From contig NZ_AOID01000064.1 of NCBI RefSeq assembly GCF_000337195.1, forward strand, positions 53,076 through 117,075: a stretch of 64,000 nt of DNA, in the 5' to 3' direction. The first letter of the stretch is position 1. Every line of letters starts with the position of its first letter. Below the pieces are notes generated by a model. It saw only the letters and a list, made by a program, of their open reading frames with translations, was not told the origin of the DNA and made no database searches. Position numbers and translations under genes: made by a program. Positions 9,243 through 17,986 of the stretch are shown here, piece after piece. Source of the DNA: Natrinema versiforme JCM 10478. Its GTDB lineage: Archaea > Halobacteriota > Halobacteria > Halobacteriales > Natrialbaceae.

Positions 9243-10007
9243 TTAGCTGTAGGTCGTCCGAATCGCGATGACGCGAGCGCTCCGTTGGACCTGTTTCGGC
9301 AACTCGTCTTCCGCGGCGCGGTCGTCGATGCGGGTCGTCGGCACCGAGACGCTGATCGCCCCGAGCACGTCGTTCTGATCGGTGACGATCGGGGCGCCGA
9401 CCGCTCGCATGCCGATGATCCGCTCCTCGCGGTTCAGGGCGTACCCCTGTTGGCGAACCGTCTCGAGTTCGTCCCGGAACGCCTCTCGGTCCGTGATCGT
9501 GTGTTCGGTCTGTTCTGCGAGTCCGACGTCGTCGAGGTAGGCCTCGAGTTCGTCTTCGGGCAGGTTGGCGAGGTAGCACTTGCCGACCGCGGTACAGTGG
9601 AGATCGACGGTGCTGCCGATGTGGGAGTCCGTTCGGACAGCCTGTTCGCCGGCGGTCTGGTAGATGTAGACGCCGTGGTGGCCCTCTGGGACCATTATCT
9701 GACACCGCTCACCGGTCATCTCCGCGAGCTGGTCGGCTTCCGCCTTCGCCGACTCGTAGAGGTTGTACCGCGACCGCGCGTGGTGGCCGAGCTCGAGGAA
9801 GCTCAGTCCGACGCGGTAGGTCCCGTCGACTTTGACGACGTGTCCTATCGACTCCATCGTCGACAGATGGCCGTGTGCGGTACTCTTCGACACCGACAGC
9901 GCGTCGGCGATCTCGGTCACTCCAGCCTCCTCGTTGTGCTGGAGGTAATCGAGAATCTCGAAGGCCGTCTCGACCGATTGGATGCGTTCGGATTCGTGGG
10001 CTGTCAT
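9243..10007 (-). CDS. IclR family transcriptional regulator
   Basis: A 254-residue IclR regulator. The N-terminal winged helix covers about residues 8-70 (QSVETAFEILDYLQHNEEAGVTEIADAL, then SVSKSTAHGHLSTMESIGHVV). The effector domain has GERCQIMVPEGHHGVYIYQTAG, the conserved HCTAVGKCYLANLPEDELEAYL, and the DREAFRDELETVRQQGYALNREE helix. It is divergent from the flavoprotein gene at 10223. A 17-base palindrome (10198-10214) lies at the expected transcription start of that gene, so this regulator probably controls the flavoprotein and perhaps the amidohydrolase operon behind it. Effector unknown; a catabolic intermediate of that pathway is the natural guess. Confidence 0.92.
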   Translation of the reverse strand: MTAHESERIQSVETAFEILDYLQHNEEAGVTEIADALSVSKSTAHGHLSTMESIGHVVKVDGTYRVGLSFLELGHHARSRYNLYESAKAEADQLAEMTGERCQIMVPEGHHGVYIYQTAGEQAVRTDSHIGSTVDLHCTAVGKCYLANLPEDELEAYLDDVGLAEQTEHTITDREAFRDELETVRQQGYALNREERIIGMRAVGAPIVTDQNDVLGAISVSVPTTRIDDRAAEDELPKQVQRSARVIAIRTTYS

Positions 10008-10188
10008 TGCAGATACCTACTCGGCCGACCCGCAAAGTTCTTTCTAGAGGAACGGCGGTTCGCTACCCCCGAACGAAACGACCAGTTCGGCGGATCCCTG
10101 CCTCCGATGTAAGCGTGTAGCGGCGAGATTCCGGGGTGGCGAATCGGACGCCGTTTCGACGTTACGCCGCGGAATCAGCGGAGTGAAT

Positions 10189-10214
10189 ACCTTTACGTAT
10201 CGGTGGCACCGATA
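10189..10214 (+). promoter_or_regulatory. TATA box and overlapping palindromic operator
   Basis: CTTTACGTA (about 10190-10198) sits roughly 28 bases before the ATG at 10223. Directly after it lies TATCGGTGGCACCGATA (10198-10214), a perfect palindrome with 8-base arms around one base, covering the expected transcription start. This is classic repressor placement; the divergent IclR protein is the likely binder. Confidence 0.6.
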
Positions 10215-10222
10215 CACACGGT

Positions 10223-11662
10223 ATGTCGACTCCCGATTACAGCCGACGGACAATCGAAGATGCCACACCCGAAGTCGTCTCCGTCAATGACGTGACGATC
10301 GACGTCGAAACCAACGTGCTCGTCGCCGGCGGCGGTGGAACAGGGCTGGTCGCCGCGCTCGCGGCTTCTGAACGAACGAACGGGACCGTCACCGTCCTCG
10401 AGAAGTCGGACCGGCTAGGTGGCAATACGTCGCTGTCGACGGGGATGATCCCCGCGGCGGGGACGCGGTTTCAGCGCGACGCGGGCATCGAGGAAACGGC
10501 CGACGACATGGCCCGGGACATCCTCGAGAAGAACGATTACGAGGCCGACGAGGAGATGGTGCGACACCTCTGTGCGGAGAGCAAGCACTTGGTCCACTGG
10601 CTGGTCGACGACTGGGACATCACGCTCCGACTCGTGGACGATTTCAAGTACCCCCAACACTCGGCCTACCGGATGCATGCGCCGCCCGGCCGGAACGGGG
10701 AGCACTTGATAGACGAACTGGCGGCGCGGATCGAGGCCGACGACGACATCGAACTGCTCACGAATACGCCCGTGACGAAACTCGTCGCGGACGGCGACGC
10801 GGTCGCGGGTGCGGTCGCCGGCGAAACGCACGAGGAGGTGATCGGCGCGGGGAAGGTCGTCCTCGCGACCGACGGCTTCGCCGGCAATCGGCGGATGGTC
10901 GAGAACAACTGCGGGGAGATCGCGGACGCGCTGTACTTCGGCTCGGACGGCAACACCGGCGACGGCATCCGCTGGGGAGCGGCGCTCGACGCCGAGATCG
11001 CGTACATGGATTCCTTCCAAGGGCACGCGACCGTCGTGCAGGGAACTGGCGCGCTCTCGACGTACGCGGTCATCATGAACGGCGGCGTTCTCGTCAACGA
11101 GGACGGCGAGCGGTTCGGCAATGAAGCTAAGGGCTATTCCGCGCTCGCCATCGACGTCGTCGACCAACCGGGCGGCGTCGGCTACGAACTCTTCGACGAG
11201 CGCATCTTCGAGAAACTCCGCGGCGAGTTCGACGACTTCGACGAGGCGGTCGACCTCGGGTCGTACGTCAGCGCGCCCGACATCGAGACGTTGGCCGCGG
11301 AACTCGGATGCGATCCGTCGGCGACCGCCGCGGCCCTCGAGTCGTACAACGAGGCGGTTCGAGCGGACGAACCGGACTCGGTCGGCCGCGTCGACGGCCG
11401 CGCCGTCCTCGAGCCGCCGTTTTACGGTGCGACGATCGTCGGGTCGCTGTTCCACACGCAGGGCGGCTTGCTCGTCGACGAACACGGCCGCGTCCTGCAG
11501 TCCGACGGGAGCGTCGTCGACAACCTCTACGCCGGCGGCGGCACCGCGGCGGGGATCAGCGGTCACGGCGCGGACGGCTACCTCAGCGGCAACGGGTTGA
11601 CTACCGCGCTCGGACTCGGCCGACTCGCCGGTAGACACGCCGGCGACTCCCTCGAGGTGTGA
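10223..11662 (+). CDS. FAD-dependent oxidoreductase, fumarate-reductase/succinate-dehydrogenase flavoprotein type
   Basis: A 479-residue flavoprotein. After a 30-residue lead-in comes the FAD Rossmann motif VLVAGGGGTGLVAALAAS and then EKSDRLGGNTSLSTGMIPAAG. A substrate-capping domain occupies about 90-330, and the second FAD motif NLYAGGGTAAGISGHGADGYLSGNG is near the C-terminus. Members of this family reduce or oxidise C-C double bonds next to carboxyl or keto groups (fumarate, urocanate, 3-ketosteroids). No signal peptide, so cytoplasmic. It is transcribed alone under the palindromic operator; the next gene has its own TATA box. In context it may saturate or desaturate a dicarboxylate intermediate, but the substrate is not readable. 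Confidence 0.88.
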   Translation: MSTPDYSRRTIEDATPEVVSVNDVTIDVETNVLVAGGGGTGLVAALAASERTNGTVTVLEKSDRLGGNTSLSTGMIPAAGTRFQRDAGIEETADDMARDILEKNDYEADEEMVRHLCAESKHLVHWLVDDWDITLRLVDDFKYPQHSAYRMHAPPGRNGEHLIDELAARIEADDDIELLTNTPVTKLVADGDAVAGAVAGETHEEVIGAGKVVLATDGFAGNRRMVENNCGEIADALYFGSDGNTGDGIRWGAALDAEIAYMDSFQGHATVVQGTGALSTYAVIMNGGVLVNEDGERFGNEAKGYSALAIDVVDQPGGVGYELFDERIFEKLRGEFDDFDEAVDLGSYVSAPDIETLAAELGCDPSATAAALESYNEAVRADEPDSVGRVDGRAVLEPPFYGATIVGSLFHTQGGLLVDEHGRVLQSDGSVVDNLYAGGGTAAGISGHGADGYLSGNGLTTALGLGRLAGRHAGDSLEV

Positions 11663-11792
11663 CTCGGTGCCGCGCGCCCACACCTCCTCGGTGGTCGTTC
11701 CCTCGATGGGTCGATTCCTCTGTGCGCCCGTCCGCGCGGCGCTCTCTCGCCGTCCCGCCGGAACATATCGGGTTTCGGAGGCGAGTACGCAG

Positions 11793-11820
11793 CTTTATAG
11801 TCATCCGATCACACGTGTCA
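11793..11820 (+). promoter_or_regulatory. TATA box of the amidohydrolase operon, with short palindrome
   Basis: GCTTTATAG at 11793-11801 is about 27 bases before the ATG at 11825, indicating a leaderless transcript for the amidase-hydantoinase operon. ACACGTGT (11812-11819), an 8-base palindrome, lies at the expected transcription start and may be an operator. Confidence 0.5.
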
Positions 11821-11824
11821 AGAC

Positions 11825-12496
11825 ATGACGGATCGTGTCTGGGAAGACCTGCTATCCGAGCAGGACAAACGTGTTATCGAGAAGGCAGGCTATGACAAGG
11901 ACGGCGCGTCCTCGTGGGAGTCACGCGGCGCGGGCGAGAACCCGATGGTCCTCGTTATCGACGTCCAAGAACTGATCGTCGGCGACGACGTGCCGATCCT
12001 CGAGGCGGTCGAGGAACACCGGACCGCGATGGGAGAGATCGCGTGGGACGCGGTCGATCGGATCGCGGACTTCCTCGAGTTCGCCCGGGGGAACGACATC
12101 CCCGTCGGGTACACGCGGGTGGTCCCGAGTTCGTACGACGACCCCGACCACGAAGACCTGGCGATCGTCGATCCCGTCGCGCCCGAGCAGGGCGAGACGG
12201 TCATCGACAAGAGCTACGCCAGCGCGTTCTACGGGACCGACCTGCTCGCCCGGCTGAATCGCAACGACGTGGACACGCTGGTCGTCGTCGGCAACTCCAC
12301 CAGCGGCTGCGTGCGGGCGACGACGGTCGACGCCCAGCAACACGGCTTCGACGTCGTCCTGCCACAGGAGTGCATCTTCGATCGGATCGAAGCCTCGCAC
12401 AAGATCGGACTGCTGGACATGTGGATGAAGTACGCGGAAGTCCTCGAGACGGCGGAGGTCGAAGACTACCTCGAGAGCATGGGTGAGTCGGCGTGA
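11825..12496 (+). CDS. isochorismatase-fold cysteine amidohydrolase (N-carbamoylsarcosine amidase/maleamate amidase type)
   Basis: A 223-residue cysteine hydrolase with the complete catalytic triad of the family: Asp46 (VLVIDVQ), Lys129 (VIDKSYASAFYG) and Cys162 (GNSTSGCVRATTVDAQQHG). The TSGCVRAT version of the nucleophile motif, and the extra N-terminal helix RVWEDLLSEQDKRVIEKAGY, are typical of N-carbamoylsarcosine amidase and maleamate amidohydrolase rather than of true isochorismatases. It would hydrolyse a carbamoyl or half-amide group to acid plus ammonia in the cytoplasm. The 4-base overlap with the hydantoinase-type gene (GTGA) suggests the two act in sequence, ring opening followed by amide removal. 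Which amide is hydrolysed is unknown. Confidence 0.88.
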   Translation: MTDRVWEDLLSEQDKRVIEKAGYDKDGASSWESRGAGENPMVLVIDVQELIVGDDVPILEAVEEHRTAMGEIAWDAVDRIADFLEFARGNDIPVGYTRVVPSSYDDPDHEDLAIVDPVAPEQGETVIDKSYASAFYGTDLLARLNRNDVDTLVVVGNSTSGCVRATTVDAQQHGFDVVLPQECIFDRIEASHKIGLLDMWMKYAEVLETAEVEDYLESMGESA

Positions 12497-13887
12497 CGGG
12501 TCACGACCTCGTGATCGAAAACGGCACCCTCGTCACCGAAGACGGCCTGCTCGAGGCCGACGTCGCCGCGACCGACGGACGGATTTCGGCGATCGGCGAA
12601 CGCGGGTCGCTCGAGAGCGACGAGACGATCGACGCCGGCGGAAACCACGTCCTGCCGGGCGCGATCGACCCGCACACCCACCACGGGATCTACAACTCGC
12701 TGGCCGAGGACGCGAACACCGAGAGCCGGTCGGACCTCGTCGGCGGCGTGACGACGACGGGGAACTTCTTCCGTCGACCGGGTGCCTACGAGGAGATCAT
12801 GGACGACTACGTCGAGGCGGCCGAGTCGAACTACCGCCACGACTACTTCTTCTCGCTCGGCCTGCTGTCGTTCGACCACGTCGAGGAGATCCCGACGATC
12901 ATCGAGGAGTACGGGATCACGACGTTCAAGTGGTACATGAACTACAAGTACGCCGCCGCGGAGAAGTTCGGCGTCGACTGCGAGATGCGCGACGACTTCG
13001 GGAACGCGTTCATCGAGACGCTGGCCGAACAGGACGTCGAGACGACGCTCGGCTACCACTCCGAGAACGTCGAGATCACGAACGCGCTGGCGGGGGGTAA
13101 CCCCTACGTCGAGACCGAAGCGGACGGGGACGCCGAGGAAGAGAGCTACGAGGTCTTCGTCGAGGAGTTCCCCGACTACGCCGAGGCCCAGAGCATGGTC
13201 GCGGGCGCGAGCCTCGCCAGACAGCACGACTACGACGACAGCTTCTACGCCGTCCACGTCAGCGCCGGCCGGACGGCCGACGAACTCGCGACGCTACAGG
13301 ACGCGGGCTACGAGGTCACCGGCGAGACCTGCACCCACTACCTGACGCTGACCGCCGAGGAGTGCGACGATCGCATGAAGGTCAACCCGCCCGTGCGCCA
13401 CGAGACCGACAAAGAGACGCTCTGGGAGCGCGTCGCCGACGGTACCATCTCCTGTATCGGCACCGACCACTGCGCGAACACGACCGACGAGAAGATCGGC
13501 GACACCATCCGCGAGAGCAAACTCGGCTTCCCCTCGACGGCGACCATGCTCCCGCTGATCCTCTCGGAAGGGGTCAACGAGGGGCGGATCGACCTCGAGC
13601 GCGCGGTCGAGGTCACGAGCACGAACACCGCGAAGGCGTGGAACCTCTACCCGAAGAAGGGGACGATCCGCGTCGGCAGCGACGCCGACCTGGTCGTCGT
13701 CGACTTAGAGGAGACGAAGACGGTGACGCCCGAGTTGCTCCGGAGCGTCGCCGACTACTCGATCTACGAGGGCCGGGACGTGACCGGCTGGCCGACCCAC
13801 ACTGTCGCGGGCGGCGAACTCGCCTACGCGGACGGCGAGGTGCTGGCCGAGCCCGGCACGGGAACCCACGTCGACCGACCGGTCTGA
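12493..13887 (+). CDS. hydantoinase/dihydropyrimidinase-type cyclic amidohydrolase
   Basis: A 464-residue amidohydrolase-superfamily enzyme. Metal-site residues are in place: PHTHHG (two His), the lysine in TTFKWYMNYK that would be carbamylated, LGYHSEN, AVHVSAG and the catalytic aspartate in CIGTDHC. The C-terminal beta-sandwich has KKGTIRVGSDADLVVVDLE. Such enzymes open cyclic amides: hydantoins, dihydropyrimidines, cyclic imides or allantoin. The GTG start at 12493 overlaps the stop of the amidase gene. The two genes form the entry of the operon that continues with CoA-transferase, HMG-CoA-lyase-like and dehydratase genes. So the ring product is probably converted to a branched organic acid rather than to an amino acid. 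Substrate is inferred only as a cyclic amide. Confidence 0.88.
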   Translation: MTGHDLVIENGTLVTEDGLLEADVAATDGRISAIGERGSLESDETIDAGGNHVLPGAIDPHTHHGIYNSLAEDANTESRSDLVGGVTTTGNFFRRPGAYEEIMDDYVEAAESNYRHDYFFSLGLLSFDHVEEIPTIIEEYGITTFKWYMNYKYAAAEKFGVDCEMRDDFGNAFIETLAEQDVETTLGYHSENVEITNALAGGNPYVETEADGDAEEESYEVFVEEFPDYAEAQSMVAGASLARQHDYDDSFYAVHVSAGRTADELATLQDAGYEVTGETCTHYLTLTAEECDDRMKVNPPVRHETDKETLWERVADGTISCIGTDHCANTTDEKIGDTIRESKLGFPSTATMLPLILSEGVNEGRIDLERAVEVTSTNTAKAWNLYPKKGTIRVGSDADLVVVDLEETKTVTPELLRSVADYSIYEGRDVTGWPTHTVAGGELAYADGEVLAEPGTGTHVDRPV

Positions 13888-13972
13888 ACGATCGGCCCCG
13901 CCACGAACAGCGTTATACGCGACCCAACCCGACGATGACACACGCGACTGAACGACGACACACACGACTTCG

Positions 13973-15181
13973 ATGACAGACGACACTCCGGGTCCGCTTG
14001 ACGGACTCACGGTAGTAGAGGCCGGATCGATGATCTCCGGGCCGACCGTCGGTCGGCTCCTCGCCGACTTCGGCGCGACGGTGATCAAGGTCGAACACCC
14101 CGAACACGGCGATCACATCCGTAACTTCGGGACCCAGAAGGACGGCATCGGCATGTGGCACAAGTATCTGAGCCGGAACAAGCAGTCCGTGACGCTCGAC
14201 GTCTCCTCCGAGCGGGGACAGACCGTCTTCGTCGACCTCGTCTCGGAAGCCGACGTGCTCATCGAGAACTTCCGACCCGGCACGCTCGAGCGCTGGAACC
14301 TCGGCTGGGACGCCCTCTCCGAGGAGAACCCGGGGCTCGTTATGCTGCGGATGTCGGGCTACGGCCAGACGGGGCCGTACTCCGAAAAGCCGGGCTTCGG
14401 GACCCTCGCGGAGGCGATGAGCGGCTTCGCCTACGTCAACGGCTTCGAGGACCGGCCGCCGCTGCTGCCGCCGACGGGTCTGGCGGACAACATCGCCGCG
14501 CTGTACGCCACGTTCTCGGTGATGTTCGCGCTGTACCACCGCGACGTCAACGGCGGCACCGGGCAGTACATCGACGTGAGCCTCATCGAGCCGATCTTCA
14601 ACCTGATCGGCCCCTTCCCGTTGACCTACGATCAGACCGGCGAGATCGCCCGCCGCTCGGGCAACCGGTCGACCTCCTCGGCGCCGCGGAACGTCTACCG
14701 AACCGGCGACGACCGCTGGGTCGCCCTCTCGGCGAGCGCACAGCCTATCGCCATGCGGGTGTTCGACGCGATCGGCCGGCCGGACCTGAAGGACGATCCC
14801 CGGTTCGCCGACAACGAGCGCCGCCTCGAGAACGTCGAGGAACTCGACGCGATCATCCAAGACTGGATGGCCGACCACACCCGCGAGGAGGTCCTCGATG
14901 CGTTCGAGGAACACGACGCGACGATCGCGCCGGTGTACAACGTCGCGGACATCATGGAGGACGAACACTACCGGGCCCGCGACGCGGTCGTGCGGGTCGA
15001 CGACGACGACCTCGGCGAGGCGGCGGTCCAGAACACGATCCCCAAGTTCAGCGAGACGCCGGGCCGCGTCGATCACCTCGGCTCGGATCTCGGCGAGCAC
15101 AACGAGGACGTATTCGGGGAGTATCTGGGCTACGACGACGACGTGCTGGCGGAACTCGAGTCGGAGGGCGTGATCCGATGA
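13973..15181 (+). CDS. class III CoA-transferase (CaiB/BaiF family)
   Basis: A 402-residue class III CoA-transferase, second copy in the window. Motifs: LTVVEAGSMISGPTVGRLLADFGA, IKVEHPEHGD, SRNKQSVTLDVSSERGQ, ENFRPGTLERWNLGW, and TGLADNIAALYA where Asp172 is the expected acyl-anhydride residue. It follows the hydantoinase after 85 bases that contain a weak TATA-like GTTATAC. Its stop overlaps the next gene's start by ATGA, so CoA-transferase and the HMG-CoA-lyase-like enzyme are translationally coupled: one should activate an acid as CoA ester and the other cleave or modify it. Glutarate/HMG CoA-transferases of this class are a precedent for that pairing. Confidence 0.92.
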   Translation: MTDDTPGPLDGLTVVEAGSMISGPTVGRLLADFGATVIKVEHPEHGDHIRNFGTQKDGIGMWHKYLSRNKQSVTLDVSSERGQTVFVDLVSEADVLIENFRPGTLERWNLGWDALSEENPGLVMLRMSGYGQTGPYSEKPGFGTLAEAMSGFAYVNGFEDRPPLLPPTGLADNIAALYATFSVMFALYHRDVNGGTGQYIDVSLIEPIFNLIGPFPLTYDQTGEIARRSGNRSTSSAPRNVYRTGDDRWVALSASAQPIAMRVFDAIGRPDLKDDPRFADNERRLENVEELDAIIQDWMADHTREEVLDAFEEHDATIAPVYNVADIMEDEHYRARDAVVRVDDDDLGEAAVQNTIPKFSETPGRVDHLGSDLGEHNEDVFGEYLGYDDDVLAELESEGVIR

Positions 15182-16125
15182 CGCTGCCCGAGTCCGCGAC
15201 GATCGTCGAGATGCTCCCGCGGGACGGCTTCCAGCGCTACCCGGAGTTCGTCCCGACCGACGAGAAAGTCGAAATCATCGACGCGCTCTCGGAGACGGGC
15301 ATCGACGAGATCGAGTTCACCTCGTTTACCCACCCCGAGGCCGTCCCCGGACTGCGCGACGCCGACGAGGTCGCCGAGCGGATCGATCGGCGCGACGACG
15401 TGACCTACCGGGCGCTCGTGCCGAACGACATCGGGATGGAGCGGGCCATCGAGGCCGATGTCGACAAGGTGAACGCGCTGGTCGTCATCAGCGACACCTA
15501 CCGCGAGAAGAACCAGGGGATGAGCTTGGAAGAGAACTTAGAGCAGGTCAGGAACATCGTGGAGATGGCCGAGGGAACCGGGATCGAAGTCGAGGCGGGG
15601 CTCGGCACGAGCTTCTTCTGTCCCTACGAGGGCCGGATCCCGCTGGCGCGGACGCGCTACGTCGTCGACCGCGTCCTCGAGGCCGGCGTCGACGAAGTGA
15701 CTCTCGCGACGACGATGGGGATGGCCGATCCGAGCGGGATCATGGAGACGCTCACGTCCGTCTACGAGCACCATCCGAACGCGGACGTCGGGGTCCACCT
15801 GCACGACACCAACGGCATGAGCCTTGCGAACACGCTCGCGGCCATGCAGTGTGGCGTCTCGCGGTTCGACACCTCGGTCTGTGGCCTCGGCGGGGGGACG
15901 ATCCTCCCCGGCGGACTGGGAGACGTCGGCAACACGCCGACGGAAGACCTCGTCAACATGCTCCACGACATGGGGATCGAAACCGGCGTCGACTTCGTCC
16001 GACTGCTCGCCGTCGCCGAAGACGTCGCCGAACGGCTCGAGTTGGGGACGCCGAGCCACGCGTTAATGGGCGGGACCCGCGAGCAGGTACTCGAGGTCGC
16101 CGGCGGCGAATCGACGACCGACTAA
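15178..16125 (+). CDS. HMG-CoA-lyase-like enzyme of the DRE-TIM family
   Basis: A 315-residue TIM-barrel protein of the HMG-CoA lyase group. It has the N-terminal VEMLPRDGFQ motif (Arg15, Asp16), a GIDEIEFTSFTHPEAVPGL block, and the metal-binding HLHDTNG pair. In place of the usual GLGGCP catalytic-cysteine loop it reads CGLGGGTILPGGLGDVGNTPTED: the cysteine is replaced by glycine, with another Cys four residues earlier. So it may cleave a related hydroxyacyl-CoA by altered chemistry or be a different aldolase. The start is the ATG at 15178 inside the previous stop; the frame is open further upstream only by chance. It belongs to the operon between CoA-transferase and dehydratase genes. Confidence 0.88.
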   Translation: MTLPESATIVEMLPRDGFQRYPEFVPTDEKVEIIDALSETGIDEIEFTSFTHPEAVPGLRDADEVAERIDRRDDVTYRALVPNDIGMERAIEADVDKVNALVVISDTYREKNQGMSLEENLEQVRNIVEMAEGTGIEVEAGLGTSFFCPYEGRIPLARTRYVVDRVLEAGVDEVTLATTMGMADPSGIMETLTSVYEHHPNADVGVHLHDTNGMSLANTLAAMQCGVSRFDTSVCGLGGGTILPGGLGDVGNTPTEDLVNMLHDMGIETGVDFVRLLAVAEDVAERLELGTPSHALMGGTREQVLEVAGGESTTD

Positions 16126-16163
16126 TCGACACGAAACCGACATTCGACACAGCCACCACAGCT

Positions 16164-17483
16164 ATGACAGGAAAAACGATAACGGAGAAGATCCTCTCGG
16201 AGAAATCGGGCGCGGACGCGACCGCCGGAGACTACGTCGAGGCGACGGTCGACGCGATGGTCACGCACGACGTGACCGGACCGTTGACCATCGACGTCTT
16301 CGAGGACGTGACCGGCGATGACGCGGCGCTCGCCGCGCCAGAGAACGTCGTCTTCACGCTCGACCACCACGCCCCCGCAGACGGGGTACAGGCCGCGAAC
16401 AACCACAACATCGTCAGGGAGTTCGCGGCCGAGTACGGGGCGAACCAGTACGAGATCAGCGACGGCATCTGCCACCAAGTGATGATCGAGGAGGGGTTCG
16501 TCGAACCGGGCGATCTCGTCATCGGGGCCGACTCCCACTCGACGACCTACGGCGGACTGGGCGCGCTCGGGACGGGCGTCGGGTCGACCGACCTCGGGAC
16601 CGCCTTCGCCACGGGCGAACTGTGGTTCCGGGTTCCCGAAACGATCCGCTTCGAGGTCGAAGGCGACCTCCCCGACGGCGTCTACGCGAAGGACCTCATC
16701 CTCCGCTTCATCGGGGACGTCGGGTTCGACGGCGCGACGTACAAGACGGCCGAATACGGCGGGAGCGCGATCCGCGATCTGCCGATCCACCAGCGGCTCG
16801 TCCTCTCGAACATGGCGATCGAGATGGGCGGCAAAGCCGGCATCGTCGAACCCGACGAGCGAACGGCGACGTACCTCGAGGAGCAGGCCGGCCTCGAGGT
16901 CGGGGTCGATCCCGACCTCGCCGCCGACGACGACGCGAGCTACGAGGCCGTCTACACCTACGAGGGGGCGGACCTCGCGCCGCAGGTCTCGAAGCCGTCG
17001 AACCCGGAAAACGCGGTCGACGTCGGCGAGACCACCGGGACGGACATCGATCAGGTCTTCGTCGGCACCTGCACCAACGGCCGCTACGAGGACATCCGCG
17101 TCGTCGCGGACGTCCTCACTGGCGAGCGGGTCGCCCCGAACACCCGCCTGATCGTCGTCCCGGCCTCCCGGGCGGTGTATCAGCGGTGCCTCGAGACCGG
17201 CGTCCTCGAGGCGCTGGTCGACGCGGGCGCGACCTTCCAGAGCGCCGGCTGCGGTCCGTGTTTCGGCACCCATCAGGGCGCGCTCGGCGACGGCGACGTC
17301 GCGCTGGCGACGGCCAACCGAAACTTCCCCGGCCGCGAGGGGTCGATGGAGAGTCGGGTCTACCTCGGCAGTCCGGCGACCGCGGCCGCGACGGCGCTGT
17401 ACGGCGAGATCACCGATCCGCGGGAGATCGACACGACGCGGTACGACGATCACGCCGTCTCCGACGTGGGGGTGGTCCGATGA
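16164..17483 (+). CDS. aconitase/3-isopropylmalate dehydratase family, large subunit
   Basis: A 439-residue large subunit of a two-part 4Fe-4S dehydratase (LeuC/HacA/DmdA group). It starts MTGKTITEKILSEKSG. The family markers are FTLDHHAPADGVQAANNH, ADSHSTTYGGLGALGTGVGSTD, VGTCTNGRYEDIR with the first cluster cysteine, and SAGCGPCFGTHQG with the second and third. It pairs with the small subunit that overlaps by ATGA. Members hydrate or dehydrate malate-like acids: isopropylmalate, homocitrate, citrate, 2,3-dimethylmalate. The operon contains no leucine-pathway synthase or dehydrogenase, and a PEP-mutase-type lyase is just downstream on the other strand. A catabolic dehydratase for a branched malate is therefore more likely than leucine synthesis. 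Confidence 0.88.
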   Translation: MTGKTITEKILSEKSGADATAGDYVEATVDAMVTHDVTGPLTIDVFEDVTGDDAALAAPENVVFTLDHHAPADGVQAANNHNIVREFAAEYGANQYEISDGICHQVMIEEGFVEPGDLVIGADSHSTTYGGLGALGTGVGSTDLGTAFATGELWFRVPETIRFEVEGDLPDGVYAKDLILRFIGDVGFDGATYKTAEYGGSAIRDLPIHQRLVLSNMAIEMGGKAGIVEPDERTATYLEEQAGLEVGVDPDLAADDDASYEAVYTYEGADLAPQVSKPSNPENAVDVGETTGTDIDQVFVGTCTNGRYEDIRVVADVLTGERVAPNTRLIVVPASRAVYQRCLETGVLEALVDAGATFQSAGCGPCFGTHQGALGDGDVALATANRNFPGREGSMESRVYLGSPATAAATALYGEITDPREIDTTRYDDHAVSDVGVVR

Positions 17484-17983
17484 GCGTCGACGGAACCGGA
17501 CGCGCGTGGGTATTCGGCGATGACATCGACACCGATCAGATCACTCCCTCGCGGTTTCTGGTCTCGAGCGATCCGGACGAACTCGGCGAGCACGCGTTCA
17601 ACGACCTCCGGCCCGAGTTCGCCGACGGCGTCGAACCCGGCGACTTCGTCGTCGCGGGGGAGAACTTCGGGAGCGGCTCCTCGCGGGAGCACGCGCCGCT
17701 CTCGCTCGTCGGTGCCGGCGTCGCCGGCGTCGTCGCCCAGTCGTTCGCGCGGATCTTCTTCCGGAACGCGATCAACCTCGGCCTGCCGGTGTTGATCTGT
17801 CCGGGCGTCGGCGAGATCGACGACGGGACCGAAATCTCGATCGATGTCGACGAGGGGTTCGTCTACGATCACGACGAGGAGATCCGGTACGACGCCGAAC
17901 CGCTGCCGCCGTTCCTGCAGGACCTCGTCGATCAGGGCGGGCTCAAACCGTACACGAGACGTAAACTCGAGTCGGCCGACTGA
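17480..17983 (+). CDS. aconitase/3-isopropylmalate dehydratase family, small subunit
   Basis: A 167-residue swivelling-domain subunit that completes the active site of the preceding large subunit. It carries the DDIDTDQITPSRFL motif that includes the substrate-selecting loop, and the conserved GENFGSGSSREHAPLSL loop, where the Ser-Arg pair binds substrate carboxylate. The length fits the archaeal LeuD/DmdB group. In the specificity loop it has RFLVSSDPDE rather than the YLRT or YLRM signatures I associate with isopropylmalate and homoaconitate enzymes, which leaves the substrate open. The start codon overlaps the large-subunit stop (ATGA). It ends 3 bases before the convergent lyase gene. Confidence 0.9.
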   Translation: MSVDGTGRAWVFGDDIDTDQITPSRFLVSSDPDELGEHAFNDLRPEFADGVEPGDFVVAGENFGSGSSREHAPLSLVGAGVAGVVAQSFARIFFRNAINLGLPVLICPGVGEIDDGTEISIDVDEGFVYDHDEEIRYDAEPLPPFLQDLVDQGGLKPYTRRKLESAD

Positions 17984-17986
17984 TCG

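Noticed and set aside
10415..11683. 422-codon open frame on the minus strand
   Set aside because: Antisense shadow of the flavoprotein gene; open only because GC-rich codons on one strand avoid stops on the other. The plus-strand frame has clear FAD motifs.
14155..15177. in-frame N-terminal extension of the HMG-CoA-lyase-like gene
   Set aside because: The extension is an arginine-rich shadow of the CoA-transferase gene; homology starts at the ATG at 15178, which overlaps the previous stop.
16122..17453. 443-codon minus-strand frame
   Set aside because: Antisense to the dehydratase large subunit with its cluster cysteines; the translation is Arg/Val/Asp-rich noise.
16164..17983. leucine biosynthesis LeuCD
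   Set aside because: No isopropylmalate synthase or dehydrogenase nearby, operon mates are catabolic, and the specificity loop is atypical; kept as an unspecified aconitase-family dehydratase.
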